Shown piece by piece: positions 42,476 through 49,534 of a DNA stretch of 64,000 bases. The position numbers and the translations under genes were made by a program. Source of the DNA: DATCYX01 sp963714425 (GTDB taxonomy: Bacteria > Chloroflexota > Anaerolineae > Anaerolineales > UBA4823); the NCBI GenBank assembly GCA_963714425.1, contig CAVQOI010000003.1:1-64000 (forward strand), in the 5' to 3' direction. Under the pieces are notes generated by a model. The model worked only from the letters and a program-made list of their open reading frames with translations. It did not search any database and had not been told where the DNA came from. Each line of letters opens with the position of its first letter. Within the stretch, counting starts at the first letter, position 1.

Positions 42476-42480
42476 AGGTT

Positions 42481-42505
42481 GGTGTGGTCTGCGTCCACAC
42501 CTTAC
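42481..42505 (-). repeat. REP-type hairpin, right of the deleted RAYT copy
   Basis: GGTGTGGTCTGCGTCCACACC followed by TTAC. It matches 43616-43640 apart from a few bases, with the terminal CTAC (GTAG on the minus strand) mutated to TTAC. Confidence 0.65.
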
Positions 42506-42677
42506 GACTTATGATGAAGTGGTATTGAATATACCTAGTGAATTCAAATGGACCCTGATCCCAGCATTGTTATCAGTTTTTGAAAAACCATAACAAGCTT
42601 GATCAGTAAACGAATTTTTAGATGCGTTCGAATAGGAACATTAATGGATAGTAAGATTCGAATGATTTGAATATTGT

Positions 42678-43007
42678 TTGCTATTTGACAATGGTGAAGG
42701 AGTTAGATGTCGAAATAATATGATGCGATCAATTGGCATATTAGCATGTTTCATAATTCTGCCATTTCTTTTTTACCTGCTTTTACGACATCCAAGAATC
42801 ACTCAACGCGGTTTCGCCTTATGGGGGGCAGCAATTTTTGGATTGTTTTTTCTGGCTTTAGTACTTATTGCGGCTCCCCGCCCACCGCGTGACACAATTA
42901 TCATCGGAGTGACCCTTTGTATTTCTAACTTCCTAATTGGGATTCCTATCACATATTTTATGTATTCAATGATTCGCTCTCTCCGAGAGAAAATTCGTAA
43001 GTCGTAG
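42678..43007 (+). CDS. Small three-helix membrane protein in a low-GC stretch
   Basis: The product from the ATG at 42720 has 95 residues with three hydrophobic helices: MMRSIGILACFIILPFLFYL, GFALWGAAIFGLFFLALVLI, IIIGVTLCISNFLIGIPITY. A TTG at 42678 would add 14 residues. The region is clearly lower in GC than its surroundings and lies between the two RAYT copies; the stop codon TAG is part of the REP at 43004. Unknown family; possibly cargo acquired with the repeats. Confidence 0.5.
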   Translation: MLFDNGEGVRCRNNMMRSIGILACFIILPFLFYLLLRHPRITQRGFALWGAAIFGLFFLALVLIAAPRPPRDTIIIGVTLCISNFLIGIPITYFMYSMIRSLREKIRKS

Positions 43008-43026
43008 GGTGCGGTTTTACCGCACC
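43004..43026 (+). repeat. REP-type hairpin with GTAG head, left of RAYT
   Basis: GTAG, stem GGTGCGGT, loop TT, complement ACCGCACC. It lies 31 bases upstream of the RAYT start and faces the inverted partner at 43616-43640. Confidence 0.8.
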
Positions 43027-43057
43027 ATCCTTTCATTATCCAATATAATTTCAAGAA

Positions 43058-43610
43058 ATGCCTGAATACCGTCGATTATTTATCTGAGGGCGGCACATAC
43101 TTTTTCACCGTGGTTACCTACCACCGCCTGCCTATATTGACTTCTTCTCAAGCCAGAGCCCTGTTGCGCGCTGCCTGGCAGAATGTGCGCCAACGATTCC
43201 CTTGCAGCATCGATGCCGTTTGCCTGCTGCCTGATCACATCCATGCCATTTGGACACTGCCCGAGGAAGATGCGGATTATTCCAAACGCTGGGGAGAGAT
43301 AAAAAGGCTGTTTACCAAAGGCTATTTAGATCAAATTGGACCTGGGGGAACTCGAAACCAATCGCGCAGGCGGCGGGGCGAAGCTGCCATCTGGCAGCCA
43401 CGATTTTGGGAGCACGCCATCCGGGGTGGGGCGGATCTGAACCGGCATCGAGATTACGTCCATTACAACCCTGTGAAGCACGGATTGGTACGGAGGGTGG
43501 TTGAATGGCCATGGTCGAGTTTTCACAAGTACGTCAAGATGGGGTATTATGAGAATGGATGGGGAGAAGCGCTTGGGGAGGATGTGAGCAGGATGGGCTG
43601 TGGGGAGTGA
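43058..43610 (+). CDS. REP-associated tyrosine transposase (RAYT, Y1_Tnp/IS200-like), N-terminal frameshift
   Basis: RAYTs are single-copy relatives of IS200/IS605 transposases that act on REP hairpins. The start MPEYRRLFI at 43058 is one base out of frame with EGGTYFFTVVTYHRLPILT, near 43083. After that the frame is open: CLLPDHIHAIWTLPEEDADY (His-x-His), KRWGEIKRLFTKGYL, FWEHAIRGGADLNRHRDYVH with the catalytic Tyr, and YNPVKHGLVRRVVEWPWSSF. Corrected length about 184 residues, normal for RAYT. Two GTAG-headed REPs in inverted orientation flank the gene. Confidence 0.88.
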
Positions 43611-43615
43611 AGGTT

Positions 43616-43640
43616 GGTGTGGTCTGCGACCACACCCTAC
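43616..43640 (-). repeat. REP-type hairpin with GTAG head (minus strand), right of RAYT
   Basis: GGTGTGGTCTGCGACCACACC followed by CTAC, i.e. GTAG + stem on the minus strand. It forms an inverted pair with 43004-43026 around the RAYT gene. Confidence 0.8.
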
Positions 43641-43667
43641 GACTTAAGCTAAATGAGAGGTGGACCT

Positions 43668-43748
43668 GTGGCAAGAAATAAGCGCCTTTACATCTTGTTG
43701 CTGGGTTTGGTGTTAGTGGTCTTGTGTGGATTCTCCGTTTTTTCCTGA
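43668..43748 (+). CDS. Possible 26-residue membrane peptide
   Basis: GTG start with a GAGAGG-like ribosome site; MARNKRLYILLLGLVLVVLC, then GFSVFS and stop. It looks like a signal/anchor and may be the N-terminus of a gene truncated by the duplication that follows. Weakly supported. Confidence 0.25.
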   Translation: MARNKRLYILLLGLVLVVLCGFSVFS

Positions 43749-43842
43749 TGTACCTGGGCTTCTTGCGCGCCACCGCCGTCCGCTCGTCGGGCAGGAGGTT
43801 GCGGCGGTCGCCAGGTAAAGATCTTGTAACACGAAGGCGCAG
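43743..43842 (+). repeat. Duplicate of the 3' end of the 41318 membrane-protein gene
   Basis: CTGATGTACCTGGGCTTCTT and the following about 100 bases repeat 41957-42057, through the stop region and TTGTAACxCGAAGGCxCAGAA. Small differences (one GCC codon-sized loss, G/A changes) show that it is not recent. The remaining bases to 44000 contain a TACGCTATACGCTACACGCT run (43976-43997) and no gene. Confidence 0.75.
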
Positions 43843-44000
43843 AACGCGAAAACCGCCTGCGCGTCGCGTGGACATGTGTCTCCTTTAAGCTTCCTGGCGA
43901 GAAGCCGTTAGCGGAAGAGTTCGGGGGTCTGTATGCAAAAAATCTGCCCCCTGCGCTGAGATCGGATAAGCCCCCTACGCTATACGCTACACGCTATATC

Positions 44001-44312
44001 TTAGATCACCGGCACGCCTTCTAACTTGTCCTGGTTCGCCTGAACCTCATCGGTGACCACGATCTCTTTCTCCCCCGCTTTTGTCAGGCGCACCGAGGCG
44101 CCCACTTCGAAGGTGCCCGCCAGGTAGGGCACACGTGACCCCGCCACATATCGCCTGCCGGACTTGATGCGCTCGACGAGCGTCTTGCGGTCGTAGATCA
44201 GGTAATCCGTGAACACGGCCCCGCGCCGCTCGAACAGGCGCACCCAATCGATCTCTCCGTTTGACTTGTAGCGCACGGCCTCTACCACCCCGTCGTATTT
44301 CACCTTGGCCAT
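44001..44312 (-). CDS. Conserved small protein of unknown function
   Basis: From the ATG at 44312 the product has 103 residues: MAKVKYDGVVEAVRYKSNGE, IDWVRLFERRGAVFTDYLIY, DRKTLVERIKSGRRYVAGSR, and a final ANQDKLEGVPVI. It appears all-beta and conserved in style, but I do not recognise a named family. It lies just downstream of tRNA-Pro on the same strand, after a perfect hairpin. Confidence 0.65.
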   Translation of the reverse strand: MAKVKYDGVVEAVRYKSNGEIDWVRLFERRGAVFTDYLIYDRKTLVERIKSGRRYVAGSRVPYLAGTFEVGASVRLTKAGEKEIVVTDEVQANQDKLEGVPVI

Positions 44313-44341
44313 CGGCTGCTCTCCCTGGCGCCAGATTGTGC

Positions 44342-44368
44342 TGTGCGGGCGGCATAGCCGCCCGCACA
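44342..44368. repeat. Perfect hairpin with 12-bp stem between tRNA-Pro and the next gene
   Basis: TGTGCGGGCGGC, loop ATA, GCCGCCCGCACA. It can end or punctuate transcription from the tRNA gene, though no T-run follows on the minus strand. It may equally be a member of the local palindrome families. Confidence 0.6.
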
Positions 44369-44386
44369 ATCATTCTTCTCTTCCTG

Positions 44387-44460
44387 TCGGGGCGGGCGGA
44401 CTTGAACCGCCGGCCCCCGCGTCCCAAACGCGGTGCGCTACCGGACTGCGCTACGCCCCG
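44387..44460 (-). tRNA. tRNA-Pro (anticodon TGG)
   Basis: On the minus strand the acceptor stem CGGGGCG pairs with CGCCCCG plus discriminator A. The D arm is GCGCAGTCCGGTAGCGC, the anticodon arm CCGCG-TTTGGGA-CGCGG (anticodon TGG), the variable loop GGGCC, and the T arm GGCGG-TTCAAGT-CCGCC. Length is 74 bases. The 3' CCA is not encoded. Confidence 0.96.
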
Positions 44461-44527
44461 AGTGATGCCTGCCTGTGATAGGCGAAGAGAGTATAATGCG
44501 AACCAGCCGGAAACGTCAAGGAGATTT

Positions 44528-45271
44528 ATGCTCGCCCGTTTGTACCACGCCCATCACAGCCGCCATATGGAAGACCTGCCTTTCTGGCTGGACCTCGCCC
44601 AACATACCGGCGGACCGCTCCTGGAGCTGGGCTGCGGCAGCGGGCGCCTGCTGTTGCCTTTGGCGGGACAAGGCCACCGCGTGGTTGGATTGGAGCGCGA
44701 CCCCGCCATGCTGGCTGTGCTGGAAGAGCAGATCACTCCACGCATGCGCCTGCGCTCTCGCGTTCGTATCGTCCAGGGGGACATGGCAGCCTTCGATCTG
44801 GGGGAGCGCTTCAATCTGATCCTGCTGCCGTGTAACACCTACAGCACGCTTGAATCCAACCAGCGCCGGGATATGCTGGAATGCGTCCGCCGCCACTTGC
44901 TTCCGGGAGGGCTGTTCGCCCTCAGCCTGCCCAACCCCGCTTTGCTGCGGCGGTTGCCACCTCGCCTCGAGTCCGAAGTGGAAGATATTTTTCCCCATCC
45001 GCTGGATGGCGAGCCGGTGCAGGTGAGCAGCGGCTGGGAGCGCACCGCCGGGCGTCTCACCATCCACTGGCACTACGACCACCTGTTGCCTGACGGCCGC
45101 GTGGAGCGCCTGTCCACGCAAACAGTCCACATCCTGGACACGATAGAAGCCATCTTTGCCGAGCTTGAGTCTGCCGGATTGCAGCCTGCGGATCAATACG
45201 GGGATTTCGACCGCACGCTCTATACGCCCGATTCGCCTTACTTGATCCTCACCGCCACCCCGCGTTTCTAA
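44528..45271 (+). CDS. Class I SAM-dependent methyltransferase
   Basis: The 247-residue product starts MLARLYHAHHSRHMEDLPFW and has the SAM motif GPLLELGCGSGRLLLPLA, then VVGLERDPAMLAVL, VQGDMAAFDL and FNLILLPCNTYSTL. The pattern is that of small-molecule or unspecified class I methyltransferases. The frame is open further upstream through the tRNA gene on the other strand, but that part has no relation to the family, and AAGGAG lies before the ATG at 44528. Confidence 0.88.
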   Translation: MLARLYHAHHSRHMEDLPFWLDLAQHTGGPLLELGCGSGRLLLPLAGQGHRVVGLERDPAMLAVLEEQITPRMRLRSRVRIVQGDMAAFDLGERFNLILLPCNTYSTLESNQRRDMLECVRRHLLPGGLFALSLPNPALLRRLPPRLESEVEDIFPHPLDGEPVQVSSGWERTAGRLTIHWHYDHLLPDGRVERLSTQTVHILDTIEAIFAELESAGLQPADQYGDFDRTLYTPDSPYLILTATPRF

Positions 45272-45455
45272 TAAAAATTCTACACTTCTCTTGCGCCTCT
45301 CTGATACACGCCCGGTACACTATAGGTGCATAAAAAATAAATATTCACACAGGTAATCAAAGATCGCTCGATAAACACTGCTGCTTATTTGGATCAGTTG
45401 ATTAAAAAACCCTATGTGACCTTTGTGTTGATAAATGACGAATAAGGAGAACCCC

Positions 45456-45887
45456 ATGACCATCTATATTTCCCCCTACCGCCGAATGGCAACCATGCGT
45501 GACGCCATGAATCGTATGTTTGAGGATACCATCGCCGAGACGACCCCCACCGAGCGCGAGATGATGCTTGCCGTGGATGTGCAGGCAGAAGACGAAGCCT
45601 ACGAGATCGTAGCCCTCGTGCCTGGCCTGGACGCCGATGACCTGAACATCGAGGTGCTCAATAACACCGTCACCCTGCGCGGTGAGTTCAAGTCGACCGC
45701 CATGGAAGACAGCAAGTATCTGGTGTCCGAGTTGCCCGCGGGTCGCTTCAGCCGCGTCCTGACCATGCCCGCTGATCTGGACTCCGCCAAGGCTGAGGCT
45801 AGCATCAAGAACGGCGTGTTGCGATTGCGTGTCCCCAAAGCCGAATCGCACCGCCCCAAGAGCATCAAGATCATAACGTCGAATTAG
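45456..45887 (+). CDS. Hsp20 family small heat-shock protein
   Basis: Small heat-shock proteins hold unfolding proteins in solution for ATP-dependent chaperones. The 143-residue product starts MTIYISPYRRMATMRDAMNR and has the alpha-crystallin domain: MMLAVDVQAEDEAYEIVALV, PGLDADDLNIEVLNNTVTLR, RFSRVLTMPADLDSAKAEAS and the closing IKNGVLRLRVPKAE. AAGGAG lies 7 bases before the ATG at 45456. A strong terminator follows. Confidence 0.93.
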   Translation: MTIYISPYRRMATMRDAMNRMFEDTIAETTPTEREMMLAVDVQAEDEAYEIVALVPGLDADDLNIEVLNNTVTLRGEFKSTAMEDSKYLVSELPAGRFSRVLTMPADLDSAKAEASIKNGVLRLRVPKAESHRPKSIKIITSN

Positions 45888-45916
45888 TTATTCACGAGTA
45901 TCACCTATCCCCATTG

Positions 45917-45958
45917 AATCCGGAATTAGGGACGCAATCCCTAATTCCGGATTTTTTC
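45917..45958 (+). terminator. Rho-independent terminator after hsp20
   Basis: AATCCGGAATTAGGGA (45917-45932), loop CGCAA, perfect 16-base complement (45938-45953) and a T-run to 45957. Confidence 0.92.
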
Positions 45959-46017
45959 CTTAATTTTTGGGAGCTTCAACACAGGCATTAATTCGCGTTA
46001 TACTTATCCCAAGGCAG

Positions 46018-46746
46018 ATGATTCCACTCCGAGATACGATCCGCTCGCGTACCATCCCATTCGTCAACCTTGCGATCATTGGGCTGAATGCGCTCGTATT
46101 CCTGTTTGAGCTCAGGCTGTCGCCACAAGGCTTGAACCGGTTTACATTTGCATTCGGCATGGTGCCTGCCCGCCTGCAGCTTACCTCGCCCCTGGCGCTG
46201 CTGAGCAACCCGCTGCCGCTCGCAACCCTGTTTACTCACATATTCCTGCACGGCGGCTGGTTACACTTTCTCAGCAATATGTGGACCTTATTCATATTTG
46301 GTGACAATGTGGAAGACCGCATGGGACACGGGCGCTACTTCCTGTTCTATATCCTGGCAGGTCTGGTTTCTGGGCTATTGCAGGCGCTTGCTATGACGGG
46401 CAGTAACATCCCAGCTATCGGCGCCAGCGGAGCGATCGCCGGAGTACTGGGGGCTTACTTTATCCTCTACCCTGCCGGCCGGGTATTGACGCTCATCCCC
46501 CTGTTCATCTTCCCCTGGCTCGTGGAGATCCCGGCTATCATTTACCTGGGATTCTGGTTCATCACCCAGCTCTTTTCGGGCATTGCCTCCTTGAACGTTG
46601 CTGGCTCAGCCAGTATGGGAGGCGTGGCCTGGTGGGCGCACATCGGAGGCTTTGTATTCGGAATCTTTGCCTACCGTTACTTTCTCCGTAGGTTGCGCCC
46701 GTCTTATTCCACCCAATACCAGCACTTTCCAAATGATCCGTTTTAG
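46018..46746 (+). CDS. Rhomboid-family intramembrane serine protease
   Basis: Rhomboid proteases cut single-pass membrane proteins within or near their membrane helix. The 242-residue product has MIPLRDTIRSRTIPFVNLAI, THIFLHGGWLHFLSNMWTLF, GASGAIAGVLGAYFILYP (catalytic Ser in GASGA) and VAWWAHIGGFVFGIFAY (catalytic His). Both residues of the dyad and the HFLSNM motif are present. Three single-pass membrane proteins are encoded directly downstream in the same direction, 21 bases away, and are possible substrates. Confidence 0.92.
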   Translation: MIPLRDTIRSRTIPFVNLAIIGLNALVFLFELRLSPQGLNRFTFAFGMVPARLQLTSPLALLSNPLPLATLFTHIFLHGGWLHFLSNMWTLFIFGDNVEDRMGHGRYFLFYILAGLVSGLLQALAMTGSNIPAIGASGAIAGVLGAYFILYPAGRVLTLIPLFIFPWLVEIPAIIYLGFWFITQLFSGIASLNVAGSASMGGVAWWAHIGGFVFGIFAYRYFLRRLRPSYSTQYQHFPNDPF

Positions 46747-46767
46747 GTTTACGTAAGGAGGTTCGTA

Positions 46768-47673
46768 ATGAATGACAGACCCGCTCTGGTGAATATCAAT
46801 ACCGCCGGACCGGACGAATTAATGACAGTCTCCGGAATTGGCCCGGAGATGGCTGGACGCATTCAAGCGGCGAGACCGTTCGAATCGTTAGAAGATTTGC
46901 AACGCGTAAGTGGCATTGGTCCAGCAATATTGGAGCGCTGGCAGCCTTACCTGACCCTCGCATCCTCGGAGAACGGCGGAGAAGGCATACCTGCTGAAGT
47001 CCAGGAGGAAATGCCAGCTAGCGAGTTGGCCTCTTTTGAAGAGATCCCTGCCGAGGAGTTGGATGAAACCGTCACGGGCGAGGAGATGCCTGTTCTCTTT
47101 GATGCTGAGCAGGAAGAACCCGAAATGCCCACGGACGAGATCACCGAACCTGAGGATGTCACTCCTCTGGAGGATAAACCAGCCCCTGCTCCCAAGCCAG
47201 CCATAACTCCCACGCCTCAGAAACAGGAGCAGCGCTTTGCCTCTCGTGGGCAGGTCTTCTGGTGGGGGCTGGCGGCGCTGGTAGTCGCCACCCTTCTCGG
47301 TGCAGCCTTGAGCCTGGGTGTGCTGGCGCTGATCAACAATAGCTTGACCTTTGCCCTGCCTACCGAAGTTACCGCGCTCAGCCGTCAGATTGATGGGGTG
47401 AGCTCGCAGGCTGACATCCTGCAGCAAGACATGGACGGGATGCGCACTCGCCTCGACAACCTGGAAAGCTTGAGTGGGCGTGTGGGTGAGATGGAGCGTT
47501 CTGTGAGCGCCATTCAGAAGGATGCAGACGCACTACAGACCCGTGTAGTGATGCTGGGTGAGCAAGTGGATGGTCTGGACGGCGCAGTAACAGAGTTGCA
47601 GGCCCGCACTGACCGCTTCCAGGGGTTCCTGGAAGGGCTTCGCAACCTGATGGATGGAATATTTACTCCTTAA
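46768..47673 (+). CDS. HhH-domain membrane protein with extracytoplasmic coiled coil
   Basis: The 301-residue product has, in order: a helix-hairpin-helix pair (VNINTAGPDELMTVSGIGPE at 8-27, LEDLQRVSGIGPAILERW) of ComEA/photosystem-PsbU type; an acidic, Pro/Glu-rich linker (about 70-150); one membrane helix (VFWWGLAALVVATLLGAALS); and a coiled coil to the end (QIDGVSSQADILQQDMDGMR, VSAIQKDADALQTRVV). With positive residues before the helix, the HhH part should be cytoplasmic and the coil outside. AAGGAGG lies 5 bases before the ATG. First of three similarly built genes. Confidence 0.8.
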   Translation: MNDRPALVNINTAGPDELMTVSGIGPEMAGRIQAARPFESLEDLQRVSGIGPAILERWQPYLTLASSENGGEGIPAEVQEEMPASELASFEEIPAEELDETVTGEEMPVLFDAEQEEPEMPTDEITEPEDVTPLEDKPAPAPKPAITPTPQKQEQRFASRGQVFWWGLAALVVATLLGAALSLGVLALINNSLTFALPTEVTALSRQIDGVSSQADILQQDMDGMRTRLDNLESLSGRVGEMERSVSAIQKDADALQTRVVMLGEQVDGLDGAVTELQARTDRFQGFLEGLRNLMDGIFTP

Positions 47674-47712
47674 GGGTCTCGAGAATCCTTAAGGTTTTTG
47701 GAAGGAGGGATA

Positions 47713-48618
47713 ATGTCCAACGAAAGTTCTACGCCGAGCCCCTCAGCCAGTGAGCGTGTTGGGCAAGCGATATTGGGATTCATAAGAGCGTTAGTGCGCA
47801 TCTTGCTGGTGCTGGTGTTTGCCGTCTTGCTTGGTGTAGGCATCTATTTTGGCGTACCCGCTGTGTACCGGAACTACGTTCAGCCCGTCGAAAAGAATAT
47901 TGCCAGCCTGAATGATGCCAACGCCCGCCAGGAGGATGTGAACGACCAGCTCGACCAGCGACTGGATGGCTTGCAAAGCCGTCTGGGAGACTTGGAGCAA
48001 CAAAATGACACCTACAAGCAGACCCTCGATGAGCTGCAATTCCAGCTGGGTAATTTGGAAGCTGAAATCCAATCCATTGGGGAGCAAGATGTAGGCACCC
48101 GCCTGGGTGAGGTGGAAGCCGCGCTGGAGACGGCCGGCGCCGACCTCGTGCAAATGCAGCGTGACCTGGCGGTTATAAATGAAACGCTGGCGGATACCAA
48201 CGTTGAGGTGAATGTTCTCACAAGCCAGATGCAGGCAGACGAGCTACCGCTCCAGGCGCTGCGCTATGAGCTCCAGATGGTTAAGGCCATGGAGTATCTC
48301 ACCCGCAGCCGCTTGTCCCTGGTGGAGAATAATTTGGGAGTGGCCGAGCAGGACCTGATCGCCGCACGAGCCGTCCTGGCACGCTTGCAAAGCGAAGTGT
48401 CAGAAGACGAGGCGGATGCGCTGGGAACGGTGCTCACAAGGCTGGATAATGCCATGGACAACCTGCCCGCCCGGCCTCTCCTGGCCGCACAGGAGCTGGA
48501 GGGCGCCTGGCAGTTGCTGCGCATCCGCGCGGTAGGGGAGCTAACGCCAGAGCCCACTCCGGCTGGGGGCGCCGTGCGCGGGACCCCCACGCCTTTTCCA
48601 GTCACACCGACCCCTTAG
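47713..48618 (+). CDS. Single-pass membrane protein with long extracytoplasmic coiled coil
   Basis: The 301-residue product has a short Ser/Pro-rich head, one membrane helix (ALVRILLVLVFAVLLGVGIY), a long coiled coil (IASLNDANARQEDVNDQLDQ through about residue 170), a helical part with YELQMVKAMEYLTRSRLSLV and ENNLGVAEQDLIAARAVLAR, and a Thr/Pro-rich tail (PTPAGGAVRGTPTPFPVTPT). GGAGGGATA precedes the ATG at 47713. The gene lies 39 bases after the HhH gene. Unknown family; related in layout to its two neighbours. Confidence 0.75.
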   Translation: MSNESSTPSPSASERVGQAILGFIRALVRILLVLVFAVLLGVGIYFGVPAVYRNYVQPVEKNIASLNDANARQEDVNDQLDQRLDGLQSRLGDLEQQNDTYKQTLDELQFQLGNLEAEIQSIGEQDVGTRLGEVEAALETAGADLVQMQRDLAVINETLADTNVEVNVLTSQMQADELPLQALRYELQMVKAMEYLTRSRLSLVENNLGVAEQDLIAARAVLARLQSEVSEDEADALGTVLTRLDNAMDNLPARPLLAAQELEGAWQLLRIRAVGELTPEPTPAGGAVRGTPTPFPVTPTP

Positions 48619-48757
48619 GGGATGGTGCCTGAGCGAGAGGCTGTGACCGGCATTTGACGAACTGGCGAGGCGGAAGGTGGACGGCGGTAATGCCCTCCAT
48701 ATTCCAGCAGAGTACAGAAAACCCAGAGGAATCCTGAAGAGATAAGGAGACCAAGCC

Positions 48758-49421
48758 GTGGAAGAAGGCGAAAAAGAGGAAGTACAAGAGCAAGAGCAGG
48801 AACAAGCTGAATCCAAGCCGCCGGTAGAGGAGGTCGCCAAACCGGAGGAAGCCAAACCCGAGAGCCGGCTGAACCGCTTTCTGCTGCGCTCAATGCGCTG
48901 GCTGATTGGAATCCTGATTGTCGCCGGGTTGGGCGCATTGCTCGTGATTTTCACGATGTATGTGCCCTTGCAGCAGAGGCTATCTCAGAGCCAGGGTGAT
49001 TTAGACCAGGCTTCATCCCGGGTGACCGAGCTGGAGAACGAGGTGGAGCGGCTCTCCACGTTTGAGGCGAAGAATAAAGCGCTACAGGCAGAGAATAATG
49101 CGCTACAGGCAGAGATGGATCTAGCCGAGCTGCATGTGGCTGTGCTGAGTGCCGCGTGCAGACGTCGCCGCGGCTCAGCTGGCACTGGCGCAGGACGATG
49201 CTGCGAAGGCGCGCCTGGCGCTAGGCAAGACCGGTGACACGATCAATAAGCTGGAAGGGCTGCTTAAGCCCGGTGAGAAGGCGCTGGCTGCCGACCTGCA
49301 GTCTCGCTTGAAGCTGGCTCTCGCCGGGATCGGAGTAGATGATTTTGCTGCCGCCTCCGATTTGAGCGTGCTGGCAAACGGGCTGATCGAATTGGAAAAC
49401 GCTTACTTCGCCGGGCCCTAG
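48758..49421 (+). CDS. Third single-pass membrane coiled-coil protein, one apparent frameshift
   Basis: A GTG at 48758 (AAGGAG 7 bases before) gives a Glu-rich head (MEEGEKEEVQEQEQEQAESK), one membrane helix (MRWLIGILIVAGLGALLVIF) and a coiled coil (QSQGDLDQASSRVTELENEV, ALQAENNALQAEMDLAEL). Near 49155 the frame breaks; the other frame continues RADVAAAQLALAQDDAAKAR, LEGLLKPGEKALAADLQSRL and ends in LIELENAYFAGP. Joined, it has about 221 residues. The shared helical C-terminal part (LAxxDLxxAxxxL, about 'learning a repeat' of Ala/Leu) recalls the second gene's C-terminal half. A strong terminator follows 39 bases after the stop. Confidence 0.7.
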
Positions 49422-49460
49422 TTACACCCCCGATAAGCGGGAAGGGGAAAATCCCATAAA

Positions 49461-49501
49461 GAAGTCCTCCGGTGGCTAAGTCACCGGAGGACTTCTTTTT
49501 A
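49461..49501 (+). terminator. Rho-independent terminator closing the coiled-coil gene trio
   Basis: GAAGTCCTCCGGTG (49461-49474), loop GCTAAGT, complement CACCGGAGGACTTC (49482-49495), then TTTTT. It could also serve the converging gene on the other strand. Confidence 0.93.
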
Positions 49502-49534
49502 GCGGTTGCCTTTGTACCCTTAGAGGATGGGGGG

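Noticed and set aside
44261..44527. N-terminal extension of the 44528 methyltransferase
   Set aside because: It would run antisense through the tRNA-Pro gene and the start of another gene, has no methyltransferase features, and a good ribosome site marks the ATG at 44528.
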